A program made the translations under genes and the position numbers. Of a stretch of 62,333 bases of DNA, positions 1-7,339 are shown piece after piece. This DNA is from Acidobacteriota bacterium (GTDB taxonomy: Bacteria > Acidobacteriota > Terriglobia > Acidiferrales > UBA7541). The notes below the pieces were generated by a model. It was not told the DNA's origin. It worked only from the letters and a program-made list of their open reading frames with translations, and did no database searches. Within the stretch, counting starts at the first letter, position 1, and each line of letters opens with the position of its first letter. The DNA lies in NCBI GenBank assembly GCA_003225315.1, contig QHZD01000053.1, positions 1 through 62,333 of the forward strand, written 5' to 3'.

Positions 1-1
1 T

Positions 2-133
2 GGAAAAGACGCTGCGCTTGGGAATCCCGCAAAAGACGCGGGATTCCCACTTTCCCACAGCTCCAACAACAGTCTTCCCTTCTCGATTCAGGGGGAGGAA
101 AAACCAAAGGCAAGCGGACACACCACGTGCTAA
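2..133 (+). pseudogene. Possible C-terminal tail of an IS transposase (cut by window edge)
   Basis: An open frame enters from the window edge and stops at 131-133, giving 43 residues rich in Gly, Ser, Asn and Pro. It lies just inside a probable IS end (112-164), which is where the last codons of a transposase should be. A perfect 11-bp inverted repeat (20-30 with 38-48, 7-nt loop) sits inside it. No catalytic motif is visible in so short a piece. The frame is chosen only by position, and another frame also stays open for much of this stretch. Confidence 0.35.
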
Positions 134-164
134 CAAAAGCGGACATCTCGATTTGCTAACAACA
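112..164 (-). repeat. Terminal repeat of an insertion sequence, left copy
   Basis: On the minus strand the stretch starts TGTTGTTAGCA and holds two copies of the unit TTAGCA...TGTCCGCTT, 26 bp apart. The same arrangement, starting TGTCGTTAGCA with two units 24 bp apart, appears on the plus strand at 62179-62231. The two ends therefore face each other across the window. Tandem units inside the terminal repeats are usual for elements with rve-type transposases. The outer boundary at 164 is inferred from alignment with the right copy. Confidence 0.65.
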
Positions 165-270
165 GGATTACTTTAAGGTGTTTGGATTCTGCCGGATAGC
201 GAAGCGCGTTACAAATTGACACTTGAGACTGCGAAAAGCGCGGGATGGAACCCTCGGCAAAACACGACTT

Positions 271-299
271 TTGCCATTGCCGGGGAAAGGCGATAGTAT
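271..299 (+). promoter_or_regulatory. Candidate promoter of the DUF433 gene, possibly leaderless
   Basis: TTGCCA at 271-276 and TAGTAT at 294-299 are separated by 17 bp. A start point about 7 nt downstream would fall on or beside the ATG at 306. No Shine-Dalgarno motif is visible before that ATG, which fits a leaderless transcript. The call rests on two hexamers only. Confidence 0.35.
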
Positions 300-305
300 C
301 GGCGC

Positions 306-530
306 ATGCCCGTTCCATGGAAACAGCACATCGTGAGCGACCCGGAAATCCTCCGGGGAAAGCCGCGCATCAAGGGAACCCGCATTCCCGTGGGACTAGT
401 GTTGGGTTATCTGGCTGCGGGAAAGAGCTCCCCGGACATCTTGGCGGAGTTTCCCGATCTCACAGGCGAGCAGATTGCCGCGTGCCTGGACTATGCGCGT
501 GAACTGGCTGAATTCGAGGCCGTCATCTGA
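306..530 (+). CDS. DUF433 family antitoxin-like protein
   Basis: This 74-aa protein matches the DUF433 family, small winged-helix-like proteins that usually act as the antitoxin partner of a DUF5615 PIN-like toxin. The family core is visible as HIVSDPEILRGKPRIKGTRIPV near residues 8-29, followed by the helical part ending in the Asp-Tyr-Ala segment near residues 61-64. The length is normal for the family. The stop codon overlaps the ATG of the next gene by one base (TGATG), the usual operon layout. The next gene has lost its centre, so this may now be an orphan antitoxin. No ribosome-binding site is seen. Confidence 0.8.
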   Translation: MPVPWKQHIVSDPEILRGKPRIKGTRIPVGLVLGYLAAGKSSPDILAEFPDLTGEQIAACLDYARELAEFEAVI

Positions 531-691
531 TGGCCTTGCGGTTCCTGGCCGACCACTGTATTTCGAACACCATTGTTCAGACGATTCGAGACGCGGCCCA
601 TGACGTTGTGCGTCTGACCCAGCCTGCAATGGCGCACTACCGGGGGAAGTTGCTGGTGGTCGAAGTGAGCCGTATTCGCATTCGCGAGTAG
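530..691 (+). pseudogene. Internally deleted DUF5615 PIN-like toxin
   Basis: The frame encodes 53 residues. The first about 30 (MALRFLADHCISNTIVQTIR and on to the His-Asp-Val-Val) resemble the start of DUF5615 proteins, which begin with an acidic RFLxDE-like strand. The last about 13 residues (LLVVEVSRIRIRE) resemble the end of the same family. Family members are about 110-120 aa, so some 60 residues in the middle are missing, in frame, including the region carrying the TRDKDF-like acidic motif. The expected acidic pair in the first strand also reads DH. The product is probably inactive as a nuclease. Identification is from motif memory, not from a search. Confidence 0.6.
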
Positions 692-1152
692 GGGCGGAGT
701 GATGGCGGATAATCCGGGAAAAAAGAGGGAAGAGTCAAAATCCCCACACGCAAAACCAGCGTATCGGGCACCCGGGCGAGCATGTCTTTGCCGAAAGGGG
801 AAGAAGCAGGACTGAAATGAGATTCTAGCCAACCGAATGCTGGAGAAAGCCACGGAACTAGTGAGAACTTTGTAGCGCGAGATTGCTCTTCCGAGCCTGG
901 TCATGACCAACAAAGGACAATTGGGGTGTATTCATGCTTCCCTGATGCTCTGAAATCTAGTTTCTGAGGTGGCCTCTCGTATTGTCACATGGGATCTTAA
1001 AGGAAAAAATCCGTGGCAATCGTATTGCTCGCTGTTTTCGTATTCGCCGCGTCGCGACGGGCGGACAGTAGCGCTCAGACGCAGCACTTTAGGACCGAAA
1101 AGAAGCAAGAGTAAAGAATAGGCATTGACCGCCGGAGTTGGGGGATGCAAAA
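692..1152. other. Intergenic stretch with no recognised gene
   Basis: These 461 bases separate the toxin remnant from the methyltransferase. Open frames on both strands are short and lack ribosome-binding sites or family motifs. No hairpin repeat, tRNA or known riboswitch was recognised. It may be debris from the event that truncated the toxin gene. Confidence 0.5.
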
Positions 1153-2103
1153 ATGATGTTCGATTTGAAAGTACGAGCATCGCCTACGAAATTGATGACC
1201 GACAGTGTCGTCAATGTGGCTGCTGTTCCACACAGGAGTCCTTTCCGTTATCCAGGTGGCAAGACTTGGCTAGTGCCGCACGTCCGCCGGTGGCTAAGGG
1301 GCCTGCCGATCAGGCAACTCGAATTTGCAGAACCCTTCGCTGGGGGAGCTATAGTTGGCCTATCAATTCTTTTCGAGGGTCTCTCTGACAAGCTAGAGCT
1401 AGTCGAATTAGATGAAGATGTCGCCTGCGTTTGGAAGGTAATTCTAAACGGTGGGGCCAAAAAGCTTGCCGAAAAGATTACCACCTTTGACATAACCCTT
1501 AGGTCTGTCAGGTCTGTTTTAGCGGCGGAGCCAAGCGGACTCCTAGACCGGGCTTTCGCGACCATAGTCCGAAACCGCGTACAGCGTGGTGGGATTATGG
1601 CTCCGGGTGCGAGCCTAATGAAGCGCGGTGAGAATGGGAGGGGCGTGAAGTCGCGCTGGTACGCGCAGACCCTTCGAAGGCGCATAGAGGCTATCTCGCT
1701 GATGAGAGATCGTATCAGCTTTGTTTGCGGGGATGGTATTGAGTTCATTCGAAATAATGCTCATCGTCCCCGGGCAGTTTTCTTCATTGATCCACCATAT
1801 ACTGTTGCTGGGCGCCGACTCTATAAACACGCTCAAATTGACCATGCGGAGTTGTTCCGCGTGGCGGACACAATCAAGGGCGATTTCCTTATGAGCTACG
1901 ATAACGCTCCTGATGTGAGAGACCTCGCACAAAGTTTTGGTTTCGATACACAAGAAGTGGCAATGAAGAACACTCATCACGAGGTTATGCGTGAGTTGCT
2001 AATCGGACGATGCCTGGACTGGTCTAGGTCTTTGAGAGCGCCTGGAGTCGCGTGCGAATCTTCTCCTCAAATTTCGCTTGCGCTGGCGGCCGGCCAGCAA
2101 TGA
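1153..2103 (+). CDS. D12-class N6-adenine DNA methyltransferase
   Basis: This protein of about 316 aa transfers a methyl group from SAM to adenine N6. Visible motifs in Dam/D12 order are the SAM-binding start RSPFRYPGGK (about residues 28-37), the EPFAGGA loop, an acidic LVELDED strand, and the catalytic DPPY (about residue 213) inside FFIDPPYTVAGRRLY. The segment RNRVQRGGI fits the Dam-like target-recognition region. I chose the ATG at 1153 because GGGGG lies 8-12 nt upstream; the frame opens at a TTG at 1138. The 3' end overlaps the converging restriction-enzyme gene by 80 bp, so the two are read as a restriction-modification pair. Base composition is lower in GC than most of the window, suggesting transfer. 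The recognition site cannot be read from the sequence. Confidence 0.88.
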   Translation: MMFDLKVRASPTKLMTDSVVNVAAVPHRSPFRYPGGKTWLVPHVRRWLRGLPIRQLEFAEPFAGGAIVGLSILFEGLSDKLELVELDEDVACVWKVILNGGAKKLAEKITTFDITLRSVRSVLAAEPSGLLDRAFATIVRNRVQRGGIMAPGASLMKRGENGRGVKSRWYAQTLRRRIEAISLMRDRISFVCGDGIEFIRNNAHRPRAVFFIDPPYTVAGRRLYKHAQIDHAELFRVADTIKGDFLMSYDNAPDVRDLAQSFGFDTQEVAMKNTHHEVMRELLIGRCLDWSRSLRAPGVACESSPQISLALAAGQQ

Positions 2104-3118
2104 GGCCATCAACGGAGTTCTCTAACGTGGTAAATGCGACTTTCCGGCGCTGCAAGTGAATGGTGTCGTTCTCGTCGTTGTAACCGACCACAAACCAGGC
2201 CACGTCGCAGTTGGACAAGTCGCTCTCTGCCTCCATTCGCCCCATTGCACTAAAAAAGTCCTCGTCAATCAGTACAGCCATTTTCTTGCCCCACCGGCTC
2301 AACGTGGGAACCTTAATCTGGAGCTGTGGCATGAGCCTTTTGGGGGCACTACTTCGATAATCTGGACGCCTAGTTCCTTTCGGAAAAGGCAGGCTGGGAC
2401 CGTTATGAGTCCTGATTTCCTCAAAATGCGAATGCATGTTCGGGCCAGAAAAATAGACTGCTTGGATTTCTACAGCGCACCACTGCAGAGGTTTCGTATC
2501 AGGGACGACCAGAATATTGTCAATGCGGCCGACTTCCCTTAGTGTGCGGGATCCGCCCGCGATGGGGTCGCCTATGAGTGGGACTCTCTCTAGGAAATTG
2601 ACCTGGCCGAGGGCGACCGCAGATGGATCGTCGAGAATTACCTCTCCTATCCAACGGTATATCTCATTGGCTTCCTCAAATCGTATTGGGCAAACGGTTC
2701 GAATGGTGCTTCCCCTGCGATCAGGCGCAACTTCCTGGTCGCTTCCAGATCGTTCGTAGCTCCGGAGTGAACAAACACCACCCTTTTTCGAACACTGCAC
2801 GGGGTTCTCTTGGCTCGATAAGAAGGGGCATAGGGGGATCGATTGTTGGCCTCCCGCGAACTGGAGTTCGGCATATCGCTTGCGCTCCTCCGGCGACAAG
2901 TGCACGAAGGACTTGCCGTACCATTCCCCAATTCCAAAACGGTACTGCGTCTGCTGATTCCTTGGGTCACGTTTGACCATTGTGGTCGGAAGTCTATCAG
3001 AGAAGTTATATGTGATGCTGTTCGAGTGCGTCGACGTCGTGGTCCACGGTGCGCGGCTCACGCTGGATGCGGTGGCAAGAATAGCGGTCGAAAGCAATTC
3101 CTCAGCTGCTAAAGCCAT
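2024..3118 (-). CDS. NotI-fold restriction endonuclease with Cys4 iron site
   Basis: This 364-aa protein resembles NotI restriction endonuclease. Four cysteines in the NotI pattern (C97 in CPF, C109, C116 in GVC, C143 in CP) would bind iron. D200 (GRID) with E217 and Q219 (VEIQ) matches the PD-ExQ active site of NotI, which uses D160, E182 and Q184. The C-terminal half repeats NotI-like strands such as WFVVGYN. It converges with the adenine methyltransferase and overlaps its last 80 bp. The start is uncertain: residues 1-46 are low-complexity, and an ATG at 2980 (MVKRDPRNQQ) could be the true start. Neither has a clear ribosome-binding site. NotI's own methylase modifies cytosine, so pairing with an adenine methylase is unusual. 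Activity is inferred. Confidence 0.72.
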   Translation of the reverse strand: MALAAEELLSTAILATASSVSRAPWTTTSTHSNSITYNFSDRLPTTMVKRDPRNQQTQYRFGIGEWYGKSFVHLSPEERKRYAELQFAGGQQSIPLCPFLSSQENPVQCSKKGGVCSLRSYERSGSDQEVAPDRRGSTIRTVCPIRFEEANEIYRWIGEVILDDPSAVALGQVNFLERVPLIGDPIAGGSRTLREVGRIDNILVVPDTKPLQWCAVEIQAVYFSGPNMHSHFEEIRTHNGPSLPFPKGTRRPDYRSSAPKRLMPQLQIKVPTLSRWGKKMAVLIDEDFFSAMGRMEAESDLSNCDVAWFVVGYNDENDTIHLQRRKVAFTTLENSVDGLIAGRPPAQAKFEEKIRTRLQALSKT

Positions 3119-3218
3119 GAGGAAAGGGCACGAGTTATTTCCGACCTAAAGGTCCGACCCACAATTACGATAACTGGATGGCAGGGAGAAGGACGGACGC
3201 AAAGGAGAAAGAGGGCGG

Positions 3219-3520
3219 GGCGAGCCTCGCCACTACAAGATCAGGAGATCCGAGCAGGGAATACGCACAGCCAAGAGTGGCTGTGCCACCACGAGAGCAA
3301 AGATCCGAGGGGCGAAACAGGAAAAGAAATGGCGCCCTGAAGGGCGCCGCTACGATACGAAGGACGGAGGGCACGATATTCCGGCTGTTGCCCGGAATCT
3401 CCGATATCGTGCCCCTACAAAGCGAGAAGATGGCAAGGTAAAATCGTCGCTACAAAATCGAAGATCCGAGGGGCAAAATATGCATAGGAAAAGACACGGC
3501 GATGTGAAGTCGCCGCTACA
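3219..3520. repeat. Cluster of five CTACA-tailed hairpin repeats
   Basis: Five inverted repeats follow one another: 3219-3224/3226-3231, 3265-3273/3278-3286, 3331-3338/3341-3348, 3369-3379/3404-3414 (with an inner stem 3378-3384/3392-3398), and 3497-3502/3510-3515. Their arm sequences differ completely, yet each pairs with itself, and the right arm is followed by ACTACA, CACCAC, GCTAC, CCTACA or CTACA. The word AGATCCGAG also recurs at 3246, 3302 and 3462. Related copies occur at 26093, 27434, 27492, 30094 and 30134. The stretch fills the gap between the endonuclease and the Fic gene. Confidence 0.75.
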
Positions 3521-3553
3521 GATGCACGCCGCCTGGATCGGGGCCTCTCTGCC

Positions 3554-5377
3554 TCATCTTTTTCCTGCCTCCGATATTCCCTCAGGCAGATCGTCCGCGC
3601 GAATGAGAACAGACCCATCCACTTCGGTGTCGCCAGCAATGTATTTCCGGCGCACCTCCTGCTCGATGACTTCGCGGTTCGCTCGGAACACTTCGAGTTT
3701 ATCCATACCGCCTCCATGGAAGTGGTCGTCCAGGGCTTCCCTGCTGATGGCGCAGCGCACCCACGCTTCGCCGTCGTGGCCGTAGAAAAAGACAATGTCG
3801 CGCTCGGGAACAAAAGCCTCTTGGGGCGCGAGAAATGTCAGGTCGTGCTGCTCAAGGCGCCATTGCACGCGGCGGGCGATGAAGGCTGCGAACGGATGGA
3901 TGTCCATCTCGATGCTGGCGCGGTCCATGGCGCTCAGATAAGACTTGCGATCCCGGATGCGAATCACCGTCCAAGGATAGCCGCCCGAAGCCAGCATAAC
4001 GTTCATCAGAAAGCGCGCCATGCGGCCGTTCCCATCCGGGTACGGGTGAATGTAGCCGAAAAGCCAGTGTCCCAACACCGCGCGCACCGAAGGCTCGGGT
4101 TCTTTTTCCAGAAGGTCGAAGAACGCCGGCATGGCGTCGCGCACCGCCTCCCACCTCGGCGGAATGTAGCGCGACCCGCGCAGATACACGGGTATGTTCC
4201 TGTATCCGGCCAATACCCCCGCTTCCATCAGGCCGGCAGTGACACAGGGCTGGAACAATTCGCGATACCAGTCGTTGTGCACGGTGCGCGCCAGCGCGGG
4301 GGCGTTCTCACCCGCGATCACTTTCTCCACTCCTTTTTTCACCAACTGGAACGCTTGCCAGTATCCGCGTGCCGCGAGGGCGTCGCGATTTCTGCGATCG
4401 CCGGCGTCATGCTCGGGGTCCCAGCCGCCCTGCCGCACTCTCTCAACCAGGGCAGGCGTGACGGTGTAGCCTTCAATGGACAACGAGTGGTAAGCATCGG
4501 TCCGATAGATTTCGCCGACGTAGCGAAGATACGCTTCATTGTCTGCCGGAAGTCCCGGCGGTTTGGGGAACGTCGCGAGGACTGGGCCACGCATCGATTC
4601 CCAGAGCATCTCAACGCGGGCCACGATCGGGGCGGTCGGACGGGGCGGCCTCTTGAATATGTGTCCGGCTTCAAATGGGCTGCTCTCTCGTACATCGTAT
4701 CCGGCGCCCTTCATGGCACGGAGAATCTCGTCCGCGTGGTCGGCACGCCCGGTTTGGCGGAAGGCTTTGGCAAGATAACCGGCTTTCGCGGAATGCCCGC
4801 CGTTCAGGAGCAGCCGAAGCACGTCCGAGACGTCACCAAGGCTGGCCATCACCACTTGCGACTCGATGGGATACAACTGAAAGAAGGATTCCGGCACGCG
4901 TACCAACGCCGCCGCCGGCGTAAACAGACGCAATCCGTCCTTCACCAGGAGAGCCGTTGTCGCGGGCATCTCCGCAACCTTCAGATCGTAAAGCGTTGTG
5001 CCGAACAGAAGCTGAATGTCGTTGTTCGTCGCTTTCGGACTGTGTACAACCAGCTGATCCGGGATCACCGTTCTCTCGCCGTGCAAGAAAAGGGACTGCT
5101 CCGGCGACAGGTGCCATTGTTCGCCAAAGCGCTCGTCGCAGTAGCGTGCGCAGAATTCCCAGAACGATGCATGCCACGGGGTGCTCTCGCCGACCTGAGA
5201 GTCGGGGCTGGAAGAGATCAACCAGCCCTTCATGACTTCTTGCAGGAAACCGTTCTCCACCAGGCGTTCGCGGTGAACCCGGCTCAGGTCGTCGGAACGG
5301 AACACACGCCGGTTGGCTTGCTGGAGCGCCTTGAGCTCGTCGAGGGATTCAGCCAGCTTTTCGTTTGGCGAGGGCAT
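3554..5377 (-). CDS. Fic/Fido domain AMP-transferase with AbiEi-like N-terminus
   Basis: This 607-aa protein carries the Fic motif HPYPDGNGR (about residue 444), which binds a nucleotide and transfers AMP or a similar group to a target protein. Upstream, SLSIEG (about residues 296-301) fits the inhibitory S/T-xxx-E-G/N motif of self-inhibited class II Fic proteins. Residues 1-270 contain a winged-helix-like start and a region resembling AbiEi antitoxins, suggesting a DNA-binding, autoregulatory part. I chose the ATG at 5377 because GGGAGG lies just upstream; the frame is open from 5395. Five 24-bp iterons lie directly upstream (5402-5521) and are the obvious operator. It may be a self-contained toxin-antitoxin-like module; the target is unknown. 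Confidence 0.85.
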   Translation of the reverse strand: MPSPNEKLAESLDELKALQQANRRVFRSDDLSRVHRERLVENGFLQEVMKGWLISSSPDSQVGESTPWHASFWEFCARYCDERFGEQWHLSPEQSLFLHGERTVIPDQLVVHSPKATNNDIQLLFGTTLYDLKVAEMPATTALLVKDGLRLFTPAAALVRVPESFFQLYPIESQVVMASLGDVSDVLRLLLNGGHSAKAGYLAKAFRQTGRADHADEILRAMKGAGYDVRESSPFEAGHIFKRPPRPTAPIVARVEMLWESMRGPVLATFPKPPGLPADNEAYLRYVGEIYRTDAYHSLSIEGYTVTPALVERVRQGGWDPEHDAGDRRNRDALAARGYWQAFQLVKKGVEKVIAGENAPALARTVHNDWYRELFQPCVTAGLMEAGVLAGYRNIPVYLRGSRYIPPRWEAVRDAMPAFFDLLEKEPEPSVRAVLGHWLFGYIHPYPDGNGRMARFLMNVMLASGGYPWTVIRIRDRKSYLSAMDRASIEMDIHPFAAFIARRVQWRLEQHDLTFLAPQEAFVPERDIVFFYGHDGEAWVRCAISREALDDHFHGGGMDKLEVFRANREVIEQEVRRKYIAGDTEVDGSVLIRADDLPEGISEAGKR

Positions 5378-5401
5378 GGAACCTCCCATCTTCATGGGGG
5401 C

Positions 5402-5521
5402 ATTACAAGTCTATTGTGGTGCGTGAATACAAGTATATAGCGCCGAGGGATTACAAGTCAATTGCGCCGTATAAATACAAGTTAATTGCGTTGTGTAAAT
5501 GCAAGTATATACTGCTTGTTG
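5402..5521. promoter_or_regulatory. Five tandem 24-bp iterons upstream of the Fic gene
   Basis: The word A(A/T)T(A/G)CAAGT starts at 5402, 5426, 5450, 5474 and 5498, so the period is exactly 24 bp over five copies. Each is followed by an AT-rich half such as CTATT, ATATA, CAATT, TAATT or ATATA. The remaining 10 bp of each unit vary. Conserved words on a fixed period are typical of a protein-binding array. The array ends 25 bp from the Fic start codon and should overlap its promoter, so autorepression by the Fic N-terminal domain is the simplest reading. No replication gene is nearby, which argues against an origin. Confidence 0.8.
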
Positions 5522-5619
5522 TGTAGCTAAGCTACGTATATTCAATTAGTTGCATGTAGTAGAACTATGTGGGAACGTCCCCCTTGCGCTCAGAAAAAGG
5601 CGGCCATCCGGCGTGCAAA

Positions 5620-6480
5620 TCAGGAGCGCAATTCGCCACTGTGTCCACCCTTCAGCTTCCCGCGCAGCAGATCCTCGAGGTCGCCCATTTGGTCGCCCAG
5701 CAGGTTTAACTTCCTCGCCAGGCCTTGAATTTCGGACTCGGCGCGGCGATTGACGGCGTAATCCAGTTCGCTGCGCACGCGGTCTTTCCGGTCCTGCCGG
5801 TTCTGGCTCATCATGATCACCGGCGCCTGAATCGCCGCCAGCAACGACAGAATCAGATTCAGCAAGATAAACGGATACGGATCCCAAGCCGCCCTGCGCA
5901 TGCCAACATTGATAGCCGTGTAGATGCTGCTGATCACCATAAAACCAATAATAAATTTCCACGATCCGCCGAACTGCACCATGGAGTCCGCGATGCGCTC
6001 CGCCAGCGTGGATTTCTCTTCGATCACGTCGTTCGCGTTGCGCATGGCGCGAACGCGCACCAGTTGCTGCGAGGAGTGAAACTGCTTTCCCAGCACGGTC
6101 AGCATGTCCATCCCCGCATGCGGCTTGCGTTGCAGCAGCGTCGCAATGTCGCCGCGGCTGACTTCCAGGCATTGGGTATTTTCCATGGCCGTGGCGTTGG
6201 TTTGATGAGGCGTCTGCTCCAGCATCGAGGCGAAGCCGAAAAATTCGCCGTGCGCCGGCTCGTCCACCACCACTTCCTGCTGGTCTTCGTCCACCGTAGT
6301 CACGCGCACCTTTCCCGAGACCATCACGTAGGCTTGCCCGCCTGGATCGCCCATTTTGTAAATGCGCTGCCGCGGAGCGAAATTCTTCAGCTCCACTTGC
6401 GCCGCCAGCACGGCGGTTTCGTCGGCGTCCAGCAGAGCAAACAGCGGAACGTGTTTCAACACTTCAGGATTGCAGGCCAT
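5620..6480 (-). CDS. Cyclic nucleotide-binding domain plus DUF1003 membrane protein
   Basis: This protein has about 286 aa. Residues 12-130 form a cyclic nucleotide-binding (CAP-like) domain, with the turn GDPGGQAYVMVSGKVRV and the phosphate-binding GEFFGFASMLEQTP. A DUF1003 part follows, with two membrane segments (about residues 160-180 and 188-212) and a charged coiled-coil tail (NRQDRKDRVRSELDYAVNRR). The layout suggests a membrane protein gated or regulated by a nucleotide. The ATG at 6480 is preceded by GAAGAGGTGG and was preferred over the longer frame. It stands alone between the Fic gene and the B3/4 gene. Function beyond the domains is not known. Confidence 0.85.
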   Translation of the reverse strand: MACNPEVLKHVPLFALLDADETAVLAAQVELKNFAPRQRIYKMGDPGGQAYVMVSGKVRVTTVDEDQQEVVVDEPAHGEFFGFASMLEQTPHQTNATAMENTQCLEVSRGDIATLLQRKPHAGMDMLTVLGKQFHSSQQLVRVRAMRNANDVIEEKSTLAERIADSMVQFGGSWKFIIGFMVISSIYTAINVGMRRAAWDPYPFILLNLILSLLAAIQAPVIMMSQNRQDRKDRVRSELDYAVNRRAESEIQGLARKLNLLGDQMGDLEDLLRGKLKGGHSGELRS

Positions 6481-6673
6481 CGGCCACCTCTTCCACGGAA
6501 TGGGATCGATTCTCAGTCTTGCAAGCGATTGATTCGACCGCAACAGCGACAGCTTCGCTCCTAGTAAACCCGATGATTGACGCGGCTTCAAGAAGCATTC
6601 GGCGAGGGTGGGTAAGGCCGGAAAGGCGGGAAAGGCGCTGCCGACCAAAACGCAGCGGGCTGGAACTCTTGCG

Positions 6674-7333
6674 TTATTCGACTACTCGGATGGTTACGTC
6701 TTGCGCGGCGGCATGCTGCTTCAGCAGGTCGGACATTCTTTGCGCCCAGCGCCCGAGTCCTTCCGGGCCTGCAAACGAAATGATGACCGCCAGCACCTGC
6801 TTCGTCGCCGCCGTGACCATGGTTCGCTCGGAATCGCTCGTCGCGCTGCCGTGCGGGCCGACGGTATCGGCGAACAATGGCAATCCTTCCAGATTCAAAT
6901 CGTATTTGCCGATGCCTTTGTACGTTTCGCCTTCGCGACCCGCGCGAAAAACGATGTCGCCCACGACGCGCCCCAGGTCATACAGTCCCACCGGCAGGCG
7001 GCTTTCCACGGACACCAGATTGATCACGTCCACCACGGCATTGATTTCCGGCAAGCCTTTTCCAGCCACCACGCGCCGCAACAGCGCTTCCGCCGAATTT
7101 CGGTACCGCGCCGGATCTTTTCCCAAAGCTTTGTACGCCTTGCGCGTCGTTTCCACTTGCGCCGATTCCAGCACGCCGCGCGGAAAAGGCAATTTCTGGA
7201 TTTCGTTTTCCCGTGTCTTCATTTCCTGGAGTAGCGCGGCGGGCGACGCTCCCGCTTGCACGCGAGCGGTCACGCATCCGAGCGCGGTCCGCGGACATTT
7301 CGCCTTCAGTTTTGCATCAATCGTTACATTCAT
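6674..7333 (-). CDS. B3/4 domain protein (PheRS beta-like tRNA-binding fold)
   Basis: This 219-aa protein resembles stand-alone B3/4 domains, the editing and binding module otherwise found in the phenylalanyl-tRNA synthetase beta subunit. Typical segments are ARYRNSAEALLRRV, LPEINAVVDVINLVSVESRL, and GDIVFRAGREGETYKGIG. Such proteins may hydrolyse mischarged amino acids or bind amino-acid ligands; this is not shown here. It starts 6 nt after the tryptophanase stop codon on the same strand, so the two are almost certainly one transcript. The context hints at handling of aromatic amino acids. Confidence 0.8.
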   Translation of the reverse strand: MNVTIDAKLKAKCPRTALGCVTARVQAGASPAALLQEMKTRENEIQKLPFPRGVLESAQVETTRKAYKALGKDPARYRNSAEALLRRVVAGKGLPEINAVVDVINLVSVESRLPVGLYDLGRVVGDIVFRAGREGETYKGIGKYDLNLEGLPLFADTVGPHGSATSDSERTMVTAATKQVLAVIISFAGPEGLGRWAQRMSDLLKQHAAAQDVTIRVVE

Positions 7334-7339
7334 CGCGCC

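Noticed and set aside
491-913. 140-residue frame on the minus strand
   Set aside because: It covers the DUF433/DUF5615 genes in the other direction and has no motif or ribosome-binding site.
3219-3520. CRISPR array
   Set aside because: Repeats are hairpins with different sequences and there are no equal-length spacers.
3716-5440. 574-residue frame on the plus strand opposite the Fic gene
   Set aside because: It mirrors the Fic coding frame, is rich in His and Arg and has no family motif; the minus-strand frame has the Fic motif and a ribosome-binding site.
5402-5521. Replication origin made of iterons
   Set aside because: No replication initiator, DnaA boxes or partition genes are nearby; an operator for the Fic gene fits better.
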